A program made the translations under genes and the position numbers. From positions 223,030 through 287,029 of the forward strand of contig NZ_JAGGJV010000009.1 in the NCBI RefSeq assembly GCF_017873135.1: DNA of 64,000 bases. The letters run 5' to 3'. This document shows, one piece after another, positions 8,167 to 17,655 of the stretch. Each line of letters opens with the position of its first letter. The first letter of the stretch is position 1. The notes beneath the pieces were generated by a model. The model did no database searches. It was not told where the DNA came from and worked only from the letters and a program-made list of their open reading frames with translations. The stretch comes from Rhizobium herbae. GTDB taxonomy: Bacteria; Pseudomonadota; Alphaproteobacteria; Rhizobiales; Rhizobiaceae.

Positions 8167-9309
8167 TCAGCAAGCGCCCAGCAGCGAAAAATGCGTCCGG
8201 CAGCGGAAGCTGTCGGGCAGCGTTTCGTCCACCTGCCCCGCCATTTCACCGATCACGCTTGCCGCGAGGCGATGCGCCAGGCCGAAACTGATCTTGAACC
8301 CCCCGGTCAGGGCATAGAGCCGCTCATGATCGGGATGGCGCCCGACCATCGGGTCGCGACCGATCGCCTTTGGCCGCAACCCTGCCCAGCGTTCGACAAC
8401 CGGCGCATCACGCAACAACGGAACCACAGCCCTTGCCCGCAGCAACAAGTCTTCCAGCAAGTCGTCGTTCGACAATGGTTCAGCGAAACTGTTTTCGCTG
8501 GTGCTTCCGACCGCGACAAGCCCGTTGTCGTGCGGCACCACATAGAGCCCATCCATGAAAATCACCGGCAGGGCAGAATCGATATCCGCTTTCAGCACGG
8601 CCGCCTGCCCCTTGACAGCGGCACCGCTGGAGACCGGGACCGGCAAACGTTCAAGCGCGTCCAGATGCGGGAAGGACTGCACGCCGGCAGCAAGAATGCA
8701 GTGTCCGAAAGAAAGCGAATGCCCGCCGGCAAACGTCGCCTTTCCGGCGACCGGATCGAGACCGACAAGTTCCCGTCCCTCTTCGATCCGCACATGACGG
8801 GATTGCCGCAGACATCTGGTCAGCAACGCTAGCAGCAGGCGCGGATCGACCCGTGCAGCGAGCGTATCGAACACCACGCCGCTCGCCATGGCCTCGCTCT
8901 CCGGCCAGCCGGCTGCCGCTGGGCTATCCTGAACATGCCAGAAAAACCGTTTGTCGTCCCGACGCCAGTTGGTCAATGCATCCTTCTCATGACGAAGCGC
9001 GATGGTCCGCAAATGCGGCCTGGGCAACGGCATCAGCCGTCCGGAGCGGCGATAGCCGGCGGACATCCCTGCCTGCGCCTCGAGGCCGGCGATTTCCGCC
9101 TCCAGCGAGACCAATGCGTCGAACTGAAACTGCTTCTTGATGTCCCAGCGATCCGGCATATACGGCATCAGGGCGCCTAGCACGCCGCCGCTGGCACCGG
9201 CACCGATCCTGTCGCGTTCGACGAGAATCGTTTCCAGCCCAGCCCGCTCGGCCATGACGGCAGCCCAGAGCCCCATGATACCGCCGCCAACGATCAACAG
9301 ATCCGCCAT
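8167..9309 (-). CDS. FAD-dependent oxidoreductase, probable MnmC oxidase-domain equivalent
   Basis: A 380-residue DAO-family flavoprotein. The N-terminal Rossmann motif is LIVGGGIMGLWAAVMAERAG, with ERDRIGAGASGG binding FAD near residue 35, and the C-terminal FAD contact is YALTGGFKISFGLAHRLAA near residue 340. It resembles glycine oxidase (ThiO) and the oxidase half of MnmC. It is divergent from mnmD, only 38 bases between starts, which suggests it removes the carboxymethyl group of cmnm5U34 in tRNA before MnmD methylates it. That role is inferred from position; a D-amino-acid or glycine oxidase remains possible. Confidence 0.75.
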   Translation of the reverse strand: MADLLIVGGGIMGLWAAVMAERAGLETILVERDRIGAGASGGVLGALMPYMPDRWDIKKQFQFDALVSLEAEIAGLEAQAGMSAGYRRSGRLMPLPRPHLRTIALRHEKDALTNWRRDDKRFFWHVQDSPAAAGWPESEAMASGVVFDTLAARVDPRLLLALLTRCLRQSRHVRIEEGRELVGLDPVAGKATFAGGHSLSFGHCILAAGVQSFPHLDALERLPVPVSSGAAVKGQAAVLKADIDSALPVIFMDGLYVVPHDNGLVAVGSTSENSFAEPLSNDDLLEDLLLRARAVVPLLRDAPVVERWAGLRPKAIGRDPMVGRHPDHERLYALTGGFKISFGLAHRLAASVIGEMAGQVDETLPDSFRCRTHFSLLGAC

Positions 9310-9347
9310 CGATTGACCTTCTCATGTACGGAGATTATCGGTTCGGC

Positions 9348-10082
9348 ATGTCCACCGAAAACTCCGAAAGCGCTCCCGCGCCAGACCGGCAAACCCTCGA
9401 ATGGCACGAGGGCGATATGCCTTATTCGCAGGAATTTGGCGACCATTTTTATTGCCGCGAGGACGGACGGCTCGAATGCGGCCACGTCTTTCTTGAGGGC
9501 AACAGCTTGCCGGAACGCTGGCGCAGGCCTGGCACCTTCAGGATCGGCGAACTCGGTTTCGGCACGGGTCTGAATTTCTGCGAAACATGGCGGCAATGGA
9601 AGGAGACGCGCGTCGAGGACGCAAGCCTCCATTTCATCTCGTTCGAGCGTTTTCCAATGAACGCCGGCGATATCGACCGGGCGCTGTCGCGCTGGCCGGA
9701 GATCGAGGCCGAACGGCTGGGCCTCTGCGCAGATTGGCCAAAGCAGCCAAGCGGTTGCATAGATCTCGATTTCGCCGGCGGCATGCGCCTTACCGTCATC
9801 TGCGGCACCGCCTTCGAGGAAGTCGCCCGATCCGATGGCCCGTTCGACGCCTGGTATCTCGACGGCTTTGCGCCCAAGCGCAATCCGGATATGTGGTCGG
9901 AAGAAATCATGCGGCTTGTATGCGACAAGACAGTCGAGACCGGTACATTCGCCACCTACGCCGCCGCCGGTTTCGTGCGGCGCAATCTCCAGGCAGCAGG
10001 CTTTTCGGTCGAACGCAGGCCCGGATTCGGCAATAAACGGGAAATGCTGCGCGGCGTGAAATCGACATTCGGCGTCGTTTAA
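9348..10082 (+). CDS. mnmD: tRNA (5-methylaminomethyl-2-thiouridine) methyltransferase
   Basis: A stand-alone MnmD, the SAM-dependent methyltransferase domain of MnmC, which makes mnm5(s2)U34 in tRNA. Family motifs are EWHEGDMPYSQEFGDHFYC near residue 20, the SAM-binding FRIGELGFGTGLNFCETWRQW near residue 60, FISFERFPMN, WYLDGFAPKRNPDMWS near residue 175, and the closing FATYAAAGFVRRNLQAAGFSVERRPGFGNKREML. I take the ATG at 9348 (MSTENSESAPAP); another in-frame ATG at 9324 is possible, and neither has a clear Shine-Dalgarno. The FAD oxidase gene is divergent and may supply its substrate. Confidence 0.9.
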   Translation: MSTENSESAPAPDRQTLEWHEGDMPYSQEFGDHFYCREDGRLECGHVFLEGNSLPERWRRPGTFRIGELGFGTGLNFCETWRQWKETRVEDASLHFISFERFPMNAGDIDRALSRWPEIEAERLGLCADWPKQPSGCIDLDFAGGMRLTVICGTAFEEVARSDGPFDAWYLDGFAPKRNPDMWSEEIMRLVCDKTVETGTFATYAAAGFVRRNLQAAGFSVERRPGFGNKREMLRGVKSTFGVV

Positions 10083-10196
10083 AAACCAGCCCGCAAACTA
10101 CCCTTCTCTCTCAAGGAATTTTGCTGTCGCAAATGGTGGCGCATATAGAGCCTCGAATCTGCAACATGACATTCTGTCCAAACCGATGGAAAAGTC

Positions 10197-11783
10197 ATGA
10201 GCGAGAACGAATTTCCGCAATCGTCCCTGAGCGACGCTGACGCCCCGGTGGAACGCCGCCGTCGAACCGGTGGACGCGGCGCGGATCGCTCCCGCAAGGG
10301 TGGAGGAACATCGAAATATCTCAACCTCGTCAACACGATGACGAAATCCAGCGTGCTGTCTGAAGACGCGCTGGAGGCTATTCACGATGCCTCTCTGACC
10401 ATCCTCGAAGAGATCGGCATGGATGTCATCCTGCCGGAAGCGCGCAACCGGATGAAGGCAGCAGGCGCCGACGTGACGCCCGGCACAGACCGTGTCCGCC
10501 TCGATCGCGGCCTGATCATGGACATGATCGCTTCCGTGCCGTCCGGTTTCACCATGCATGCCCGCAACCCGGTTCGTAATGTTGAGATCGGCGGCAACAA
10601 TCTGGTTTTCGCGCAGATCGCCTCGGCACCCTTTGTGGCCGACCGCGAGGGCGGTCGCCGCGCCGGCAACCAGGAGGATTTCCGCAAGCTGGTGAAGCTC
10701 GCCCAATCCTACGACATCATCCACACGACCGGCGGCTATCCGGTCGAGCCGATCGACATCCACGCCTCGGTGCGCCATCTCGATTGCTTGTCGGACATGG
10801 TGAAGCTCACCGACAAGGTGTTCCACTGCTATTCGCTCGGCCAGCAGCGCAACATCGACGCGCTGGAAATTGCCCGCATCGGCCGCGGCATTTCGGCCGA
10901 ACAGATGGAGCGCGAACCCTCGCTGTTCACCATCATCAATACCTCCTCGCCGCTACGCCTCGACGGCCCGATGCTGCAGGGCATCATCGAAATGTCGTCA
11001 CGCAACCAGGTCGTCGTCGTCACGCCGTTCACGCTAGCGGGCGCAATGGCGCCGGTGACGATCGCGGGGGCTGTGGTGCAGCAGAACGCCGAGGCGCTGG
11101 CCGGCATCGCCTTTACCCAGATGGTGCGGCGCGGTTCGCCGGTCATGTATGGCGGCTTCACTTCGAACGTCGACATGAAGACCGGCGCACCCGCTTTCGG
11201 CACGCCGGAATACATGAAGGCCGTGATCGCCGGCGGACAGCTCGCACGCAGGTACAAGATCCCCTACCGCACCTCCAACACCAACGCCTCCAACACGCTC
11301 GATGCGCAGGCAGCCTACGAATCGGCGCTGTCGCTCTGGGCGCTGACGCAAGGGGGCGGCAACTTCATCATGCATTCGGCTGGCTGGAGCGAGGGGGGGC
11401 TGACCGCATCCTTCGAAAAATTCATCCTCGACGTCGACATGCTGCAGATGGTGGCCGAGTTTCTTACTCCTTTGGACGTCAGCGAGGATGCGCTCGGTCT
11501 CGATGCCGTTCGCGACGTCGGCCCCGGTGGACACTATTTCGGCACGGCCCATACCCTGGCTCGCTACGAGACAGCCTTCTATTCGCCGATCCTTTCGGAC
11601 TGGCGCAATTTCGAAACATGGACGGAGGCCGGGCGGCCGACGACCTATGATCACGCCAACCGCGTCTTCAAGGAAAAGCTGAACGAATACGAGAAGCCGC
11701 CGCTCGATCCGGCCATTGAGGAGGAACTCGATGCCTTCGTCGCCCGCCGGAAGGCTGAAGGCGGCGTTCCCACTGATTTCTAA
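10197..11783 (+). CDS. Trimethylamine methyltransferase (MttB) family protein, non-pyrrolysine type
   Basis: A 528-residue MttB-superfamily protein. The family TIM barrel is seen in SLTILEEIGMDVILPEARNRMKAAGADV near residue 65, MVRRGSPVMYGGFTSNVDMKTGAPAFGTPEY near residue 310 and ALSLWALTQGGGNFIMHSAGWSEGG near residue 375. The frame has no internal UAG, so it is a pyrrolysine-free member; characterised relatives transfer methyl groups from glycine betaine or similar quaternary amines to a corrinoid protein. No corrinoid protein gene or ramA-like activator is in the window. The first 40 residues are polar and basic (ERRRRTGGRGADRSRKGGG), an unusual extension. Substrate unknown. Confidence 0.85.
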   Translation: MSENEFPQSSLSDADAPVERRRRTGGRGADRSRKGGGTSKYLNLVNTMTKSSVLSEDALEAIHDASLTILEEIGMDVILPEARNRMKAAGADVTPGTDRVRLDRGLIMDMIASVPSGFTMHARNPVRNVEIGGNNLVFAQIASAPFVADREGGRRAGNQEDFRKLVKLAQSYDIIHTTGGYPVEPIDIHASVRHLDCLSDMVKLTDKVFHCYSLGQQRNIDALEIARIGRGISAEQMEREPSLFTIINTSSPLRLDGPMLQGIIEMSSRNQVVVVTPFTLAGAMAPVTIAGAVVQQNAEALAGIAFTQMVRRGSPVMYGGFTSNVDMKTGAPAFGTPEYMKAVIAGGQLARRYKIPYRTSNTNASNTLDAQAAYESALSLWALTQGGGNFIMHSAGWSEGGLTASFEKFILDVDMLQMVAEFLTPLDVSEDALGLDAVRDVGPGGHYFGTAHTLARYETAFYSPILSDWRNFETWTEAGRPTTYDHANRVFKEKLNEYEKPPLDPAIEEELDAFVARRKAEGGVPTDF

Positions 11784-11897
11784 CGGAAATTTAATGAAAC
11801 TCTAAGGCAACAAAGCCACAATTCAGCGCATTTATATCCTTGTTCGAGCAAGACATGACCGGCAGGCGGCCATCGCTCGAACACAAGGAACAGGACC

Positions 11898-12197
11898 ATG
11901 TTTTCGTTGAGAACAGCAATTACCACCGGCCTGGTCGCCCTGACACTTGCGGGCACCACGCTTGCCACCACCTCCGAAGCCAATGCCCACGATCGCTTCT
12001 GGCCTGGCTTGGCCACCGGCCTTGTCGGCGGAGCGATCGTCGGCGGAGCGTTGAGCCAACCACGCTACTATGCGCCTCCGGCCTATTACCGGCCGGCCTA
12101 TCGCCCGTATGTCGTCGTCAACGAATATCCCCGTTGCCACACTGTCTGGCGTCAAAACGCCTGGGGCGACCAGTACAGGGCCCGCGTCTGCTCGTGA
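11898..12197 (+). CDS. Small secreted glycine-rich protein
   Basis: A 99-residue exported protein of unknown function. Residues 1-30 are a signal peptide ending TSEANA, then a glycine-zipper-like hydrophobic stretch (WPGLATGLVGGAIVGGAL), a Tyr/Pro-rich segment (YYAPPAYYRPAYRPY) and a C-terminal CHTVWRQNAWGDQYRARVCS with two cysteines that could form a disulfide. Similar short proteins are common in rhizobial cell envelopes. AAGGAACAGGACC precedes the ATG. The leader holds an imperfect stem (11839-11849 with 11875-11888). Confidence 0.8.
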   Translation: MFSLRTAITTGLVALTLAGTTLATTSEANAHDRFWPGLATGLVGGAIVGGALSQPRYYAPPAYYRPAYRPYVVVNEYPRCHTVWRQNAWGDQYRARVCS

Positions 12198-12221
12198 GTC
12201 TCTCGCCGTGGGATTAAATTG

Positions 12222-12249
12222 CAAGGGCAGGCAATGGTGCCTGCCCTTG
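12222..12249. terminator. Bidirectional terminator
   Basis: A perfect 12-bp stem, CAAGGGCAGGCA at 12222-12233 and its complement at 12238-12249, with a 4-base loop. It lies between the convergent genes ending at 12197 and 12260. The minus-strand side has an AT-rich tail. Confidence 0.8.
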
Positions 12250-12259
12250 ACGTCCCTGA

Positions 12260-12706
12260 TCAGTTCGACATTGCGGCACGGACCGACGAAATCAGCTTGT
12301 CGGTCGGAAGATTGCTATAGTCCTTGCTGATCTCCGTGGTGGTTTTCGCCCGCGTCGCGGTCGAAAGCATGGAGCGCAGATCTCCGAGCGTCTGTGGCGC
12401 TGCGCAAACGACCAATCGATCGAACGCGCCCTCCTGTTCATACCTATCTATTTTGCCGGCAACGTCCGCCGTGAACTTCTGCTGCTCCTCGCGGACCGGA
12501 TCGCTTGAATATTCCATCGCCGAACGGCCGTGTCCTGCCGAGGAATGGCTGCGGCCCGGCTTGTCGGTCATGATGTCCTGGACGCGCTTGGTATCCAGTT
12601 GAAAAATCTCCTGCTCAGGGCTTTGGGGTCCATCTTTGAGAAAATTCACGCCCTTCAAAAGACGCGCCTGATTTCCGTCGGCGGCAAGAATCCATGTGGT
12701 TGTCAT
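12260..12706 (-). CDS. Host attachment protein family (baeRF-like)
   Basis: A 148-residue cytosolic protein of the host attachment family, named from Agrobacterium and related to archaeo-eukaryotic release factor domains. Family features are the N-terminal TTTWILAADGNQARLLKG, the central HSSAGHGRSAMEYSSDPVREEQQKF and FDRLVVCAAPQTLGDLRSML near residue 105. GAGGAG lies 7 bases before the ATG. No signal peptide or membrane segment is present, so a direct role in attachment is doubtful. Role unknown. Confidence 0.85.
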   Translation of the reverse strand: MTTTWILAADGNQARLLKGVNFLKDGPQSPEQEIFQLDTKRVQDIMTDKPGRSHSSAGHGRSAMEYSSDPVREEQQKFTADVAGKIDRYEQEGAFDRLVVCAAPQTLGDLRSMLSTATRAKTTTEISKDYSNLPTDKLISSVRAAMSN

Positions 12707-12956
12707 TGTTTACTCCTCAAGCAGTGCCCCAAAATCCATAAGTCGCGATACCGGCGGCACCAGGACCGAACGCTGGCCGCGCCTCGCCCGAAAACGGGAC
12801 ACGCGAAGGAATCAACGTGGCGGGAAAGAAGATGGTTCCTTGAAAAATGCCGGTTCGCAAAATCTGCCCGGCGAAATCCCGCTTCGGCAAACCATCCCCT
12901 ACATTCCCGGCAAGACAGCGGCTATGGTCTGCCGGAATCACATATCGGACCACCAC

Positions 12957-14057
12957 ATGGCTGAACCGCTGAAGAACCTCCTGCATCCTGCACTCGTAAA
13001 AACGATGGCAAGCCAGATTGCGGCAAGCGACGATACGTTCGACACGGCGCGTTTTGTCGAGGTTGCCACGCGCGACATGCAGCAACTGGAATTGATGCAG
13101 CGCTCGCTGCAGATCCGCGACGCCCTTGGCGAGACCTTGCCGGGTGATTTCAGCAAGGCCGCGGCCATTCTCTCGGCAATTTTACCGAAGAACGGGCGTG
13201 CCGGAATGACCGGCTGGGCCCTTCTGCCGGTCAGCCAGTTCGTCGCACAAAAAGGTCTGGGCCACTTCGATCTATCGCTTGAGTTGCTGAAGCAACTGAC
13301 GCCGCATTTCACCGCCGAATTCGGTATCCGGCCCTTCATTCACGCCGATCAGGACCGGGCGCTGGCAACGATCGGCCGATGGACGGCTGACGCGAACCAC
13401 CATGTCCGCCGGCTGGCAAGCGAGGGAACCCGGCCACGCCTGCCCTGGGCCATGCGGCTGCCGGCGCTGATGCGCGACCCGCAGCCGATCCTGCCGATCC
13501 TCACGACCCTGTTGGACGATCCGGAGGACTATGTGCGCCGGTCCGTTGCCAACAGCCTGAACGATATCGCCAAGGATCATCCCGACCTCGTCGCCGAATT
13601 CGTCGGCAGGCACATCGGTGAAGCATCGCCCGAGCGCAGGCAATTGCTGCGACACGCCTCACGCACGCTCCTGAAGAAAGGGCATGCGGCAGCGCTCGCC
13701 AATTTCGGCTTCGCGCCGCTTTCGGGAATCGGCGCGGCACTGAGTATTCAGACAGAAAGCGTCGATTTCGGCGATTCGCTCGCCTTCACGCTCGCCATCG
13801 TCAATGACGGCATTGCACCGCAGCAGGTGATGGTCGACTATGCGATCCATCATCGCAAAGCCAATGGCAGTCTTGCGCCGAAGGTCTTCAAGTGGAAGAG
13901 CCTCATGCTCAAACCCGGTGAGACCGTCGAGATGGCACGACGGCATGCGATGCGGGCGATCACCACGAGGCAATATTATCCCGGAAGCCATCGTCTTGAG
14001 GTTCTCGTGAACGGCGAGGTACTGGCAGGCGCGGATTTCCAGCTTGTCATGCCCTGA
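12957..14057 (+). CDS. AlkC-like DNA alkylation repair glycosylase
   Basis: A 366-residue HEAT-like-repeat DNA glycosylase. Residues 1-260 form alpha-helical repeats typical of AlkC/AlkD (FDLSLELLKQLTPHFTAEFGIRPFI, DPEDYVRRSVANSLNDIAKDHPDL). Residues 265-366 are predicted beta-rich (ALSIQTESVDFGDSLAFTLAIVNDG ... RLEVLVNGEVLAGADFQLVMP), matching the Ig-like domain found in AlkC but not AlkD. AlkC removes 3-methyladenine and 3-methylcytosine without base flipping. The start is the ATG at 12957 (MAEPLKNLLHPALV); the frame is open upstream but that part has no family match. Confidence 0.85.
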   Translation: MAEPLKNLLHPALVKTMASQIAASDDTFDTARFVEVATRDMQQLELMQRSLQIRDALGETLPGDFSKAAAILSAILPKNGRAGMTGWALLPVSQFVAQKGLGHFDLSLELLKQLTPHFTAEFGIRPFIHADQDRALATIGRWTADANHHVRRLASEGTRPRLPWAMRLPALMRDPQPILPILTTLLDDPEDYVRRSVANSLNDIAKDHPDLVAEFVGRHIGEASPERRQLLRHASRTLLKKGHAAALANFGFAPLSGIGAALSIQTESVDFGDSLAFTLAIVNDGIAPQQVMVDYAIHHRKANGSLAPKVFKWKSLMLKPGETVEMARRHAMRAITTRQYYPGSHRLEVLVNGEVLAGADFQLVMP

Positions 14058-14297
14058 CACCCGTTCTCTTCGCATGTGCAAAAAACTATCACTTGACTTT
14101 TGACGGCAAAACAACGACATGAGGCCCAGCGTCACCTTCCGGCCGCCGCGTGAGCGAGCCCTGCGGGATCTAACCGATCCGTAACGAAGGATAAGCGCAA
14201 CACAGAATGTCTTGCCAACCGTGGCAGGATGCAGCGCAGACAGCTTAATCAACCCACAAGTTCCCAAATCACGCGGGGTTCTTGACGCGAAGCGAAA

Positions 14298-14322
14298 CCG
14301 GAACCGCATGGTGCAGTTCCGG
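14298..14322 (+). promoter_or_regulatory. Leader hairpin upstream of RNA helicase gene
   Basis: CCGGAAC (14298-14304) and GTTCCGG (14316-14322) pair, with an inner GCA/TGC, giving a 10-bp stem 35 bases before the TTG start. The whole 14058-14357 stretch is otherwise without a gene. Helicase mRNAs of this family often have long structured leaders tied to cold regulation; that link is an inference here. Confidence 0.45.
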
Positions 14323-14357
14323 CAAATCTCGTTTTGCGCCCCCGAAAAGGTACTACA

Positions 14358-15908
<1,551 letters not shown>

Positions 15909-15938
15909 GCCTTTCGCATTCGGCACTTTTGAAGATTG

Positions 15939-15967
15939 AAAACGGCGGGGCAAAACCCCGCCGTTTT
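15939..15967 (+). terminator. Rho-independent terminator of the RNA helicase gene
   Basis: AAAACGGCGGGG (15939-15950) and its exact complement (15956-15967) form a 12-bp stem around a 5-base loop, ending in four T. It begins 30 bases after the helicase stop. Confidence 0.93.
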
Positions 15968-16101
15968 GATTCGAGGATCAACGCCCGGCAAGCTGCATGG
16001 GCGCCATTTCCTCGCCAGCCCCGATAAAATCTGCCTGGGGGATTGGCCGATTTCCGAAGTTGCGCGTTTATCATGGATACGAGCAAGCCAAGGAGACCAT
16101 T

Positions 16102-16353
16102 GTGGCCAAGACTTTCGACCTATCCGACTTTTCCGAAGATGAACTGACCGCCCTGATCGATGAAGCGACGCGCCTGCGGCAGACACGGCGCAGCAGCCGC
16201 GATCGTGAACTCTCCCCGGCTGCAGACGGTTCGAAAGGGCAGGATGTGAGAGACCCGAACCATGGTGCCATCACCGCACCGACACCGCGCGAAGTCAAAG
16301 AGGAAGGGCCTGCACACGGCGTGCCGCACAAAGCCCGGGGCACGGGCGCCTAG
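16102..16353 (+). CDS. Small hypothetical protein
   Basis: An 83-residue polar protein. The start is a GTG at 16102 with AAGGAG 6 bases before, giving MAKTFDLSDFSEDELTALIDEATRL. The N-terminal 35 residues look helical and acidic; the rest is rich in charged residues and proline and is likely disordered. No signal peptide or membrane span. I do not recognise a family. It sits alone between the helicase terminator and a convergent EamA permease gene. Confidence 0.65.
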   Translation: MAKTFDLSDFSEDELTALIDEATRLRQTRRSSRDRELSPAADGSKGQDVRDPNHGAITAPTPREVKEEGPAHGVPHKARGTGA

Positions 16354-16408
16354 TCGGACAGACATTTTGTTGTGACTTCCCCCGGGTACGTGGGAAACCT
16401 AGCCCCAT

Positions 16409-17299
16409 TTACGCTGGGATCGGTGTTGCCTTACGGTTCGTCAGATAGACGCCGGCAACAGCAATCACCGTTCCGACGATCATCGGCAATGTCAGTGCCT
16501 CATCGAAGAACAGCCAGGCCTGCAGCGCCGCCAATGGTGGGACCAGATAGATCAGCGATGCTGCCTTGGAGACCTGCCCACGGCGGATCAAGTAGAGCAA
16601 TAAGGCGATCGCTCCCATCGACAGGCCAAGCACCGCCCAGGCGAGGGCTGCGAACAGCTGTACGCTCCAGACCACCCGCATCTCCTCCAGGAAAAATGCC
16701 AGCGGCAAAGTGACGATCAGCGCGCCGACATATTGCAGCGTCGCGATCGAGCGGATGTCGCCGTCCTGCAGATACCGCTTCTGATGGATCGTGCCGTAGG
16801 TAACGGCCGCCATGCCCAGCACATTGATGACGACCGGGAAGATATGGATCGGCGTTGCGCCGGTATCGATCGTCAGCACTTTCGGCACGACCGCAAGCGC
16901 GATGCCGAGGAAGCCGAGCAAAAGCCCGAGCTTCTGCTGGCCCGAAAGGTTTTCGCCGATCAGGGCGGGCGCCACCGCCGCCGTCATCAGCGGCTGCAGC
17001 CCGGCGATAATGCCGGAGATCGCCGCCGGGACGCCCTGTCCGATCGCCCACCAGACGGCACCAAGATAAAGCCCGTGCAGGAACATCCCGGAAAACACCG
17101 CATGCCCGGCAGACCTCCAGGTTTTCGGCCAGGTAGCCCGGGTCGCAAGACAGAAGCCGATGAACAGCAACGTCGCGAGAAGATAGCGCATCACCAGGAA
17201 TGTCAGCGGATCGGCATAGATGTCGGCATATTTCGCCATCACCCATCCCGTCGACCAGAGCAGAACGAAAATGGCCGGAGCCAGGCGGTCGAGGGTCAT
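16409..17299 (-). CDS. EamA/DMT-family permease
   Basis: A 296-residue inner-membrane protein with two EamA repeats of five helices each (first about residues 5-135, second about 145-290), the usual size for a drug/metabolite exporter of the DMT superfamily. Clear segments are APAIFVLLWSTGWVMAKYA at the start, ISGIIAGLQPLMTAAVAPAL closing the first repeat and AASLIYLVPPLAALQAWLFF in the second. The ATG at 17299 is chosen because AGGAAG lies about 6 bases before it; an ATG 24 bases upstream is also in frame. Substrate unknown. Confidence 0.88.
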   Translation of the reverse strand: MTLDRLAPAIFVLLWSTGWVMAKYADIYADPLTFLVMRYLLATLLFIGFCLATRATWPKTWRSAGHAVFSGMFLHGLYLGAVWWAIGQGVPAAISGIIAGLQPLMTAAVAPALIGENLSGQQKLGLLLGFLGIALAVVPKVLTIDTGATPIHIFPVVINVLGMAAVTYGTIHQKRYLQDGDIRSIATLQYVGALIVTLPLAFFLEEMRVVWSVQLFAALAWAVLGLSMGAIALLLYLIRRGQVSKAASLIYLVPPLAALQAWLFFDEALTLPMIVGTVIAVAGVYLTNRKATPIPA

Positions 17300-17655
17300 G
17301 CGGGCTTCCTGATGCGATGTCACGGTCGCCGATTGCGATAGAGCTCCCCATGCTGATGGTCAAAGCAAAATTCCTGATGTTTATGTTCAGGGATCGACAA
17401 CCACGCCGCATTTCGTCAGCTTAAAAATCAGGCAATCGCACGATGCGGGATCCGCGACATATCCCATCGTTCCAACCGCTCTTCGCGCTTCGGAAGGCGA
17501 TCTGGTGAAACATGCATCAAATGGCGGACCAAAAGGGGGGCTTGGCCTAAAAAAGCAGCGATATTGTGCGGAAATTTCTTTTGCCCCCAAACGAGCATGC
17601 TTCTTGCATTGCCCTTGCTGTTGTACTCAAATGGCAAAAAAAGGGGATCACACCG

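Noticed and set aside
12814..12839. EcfG promoter for the host attachment gene
   Set aside because: On the minus strand GGAAC and GTT are 18 bases apart, outside the usual 16-17, and the leader would be about 100 bases long.
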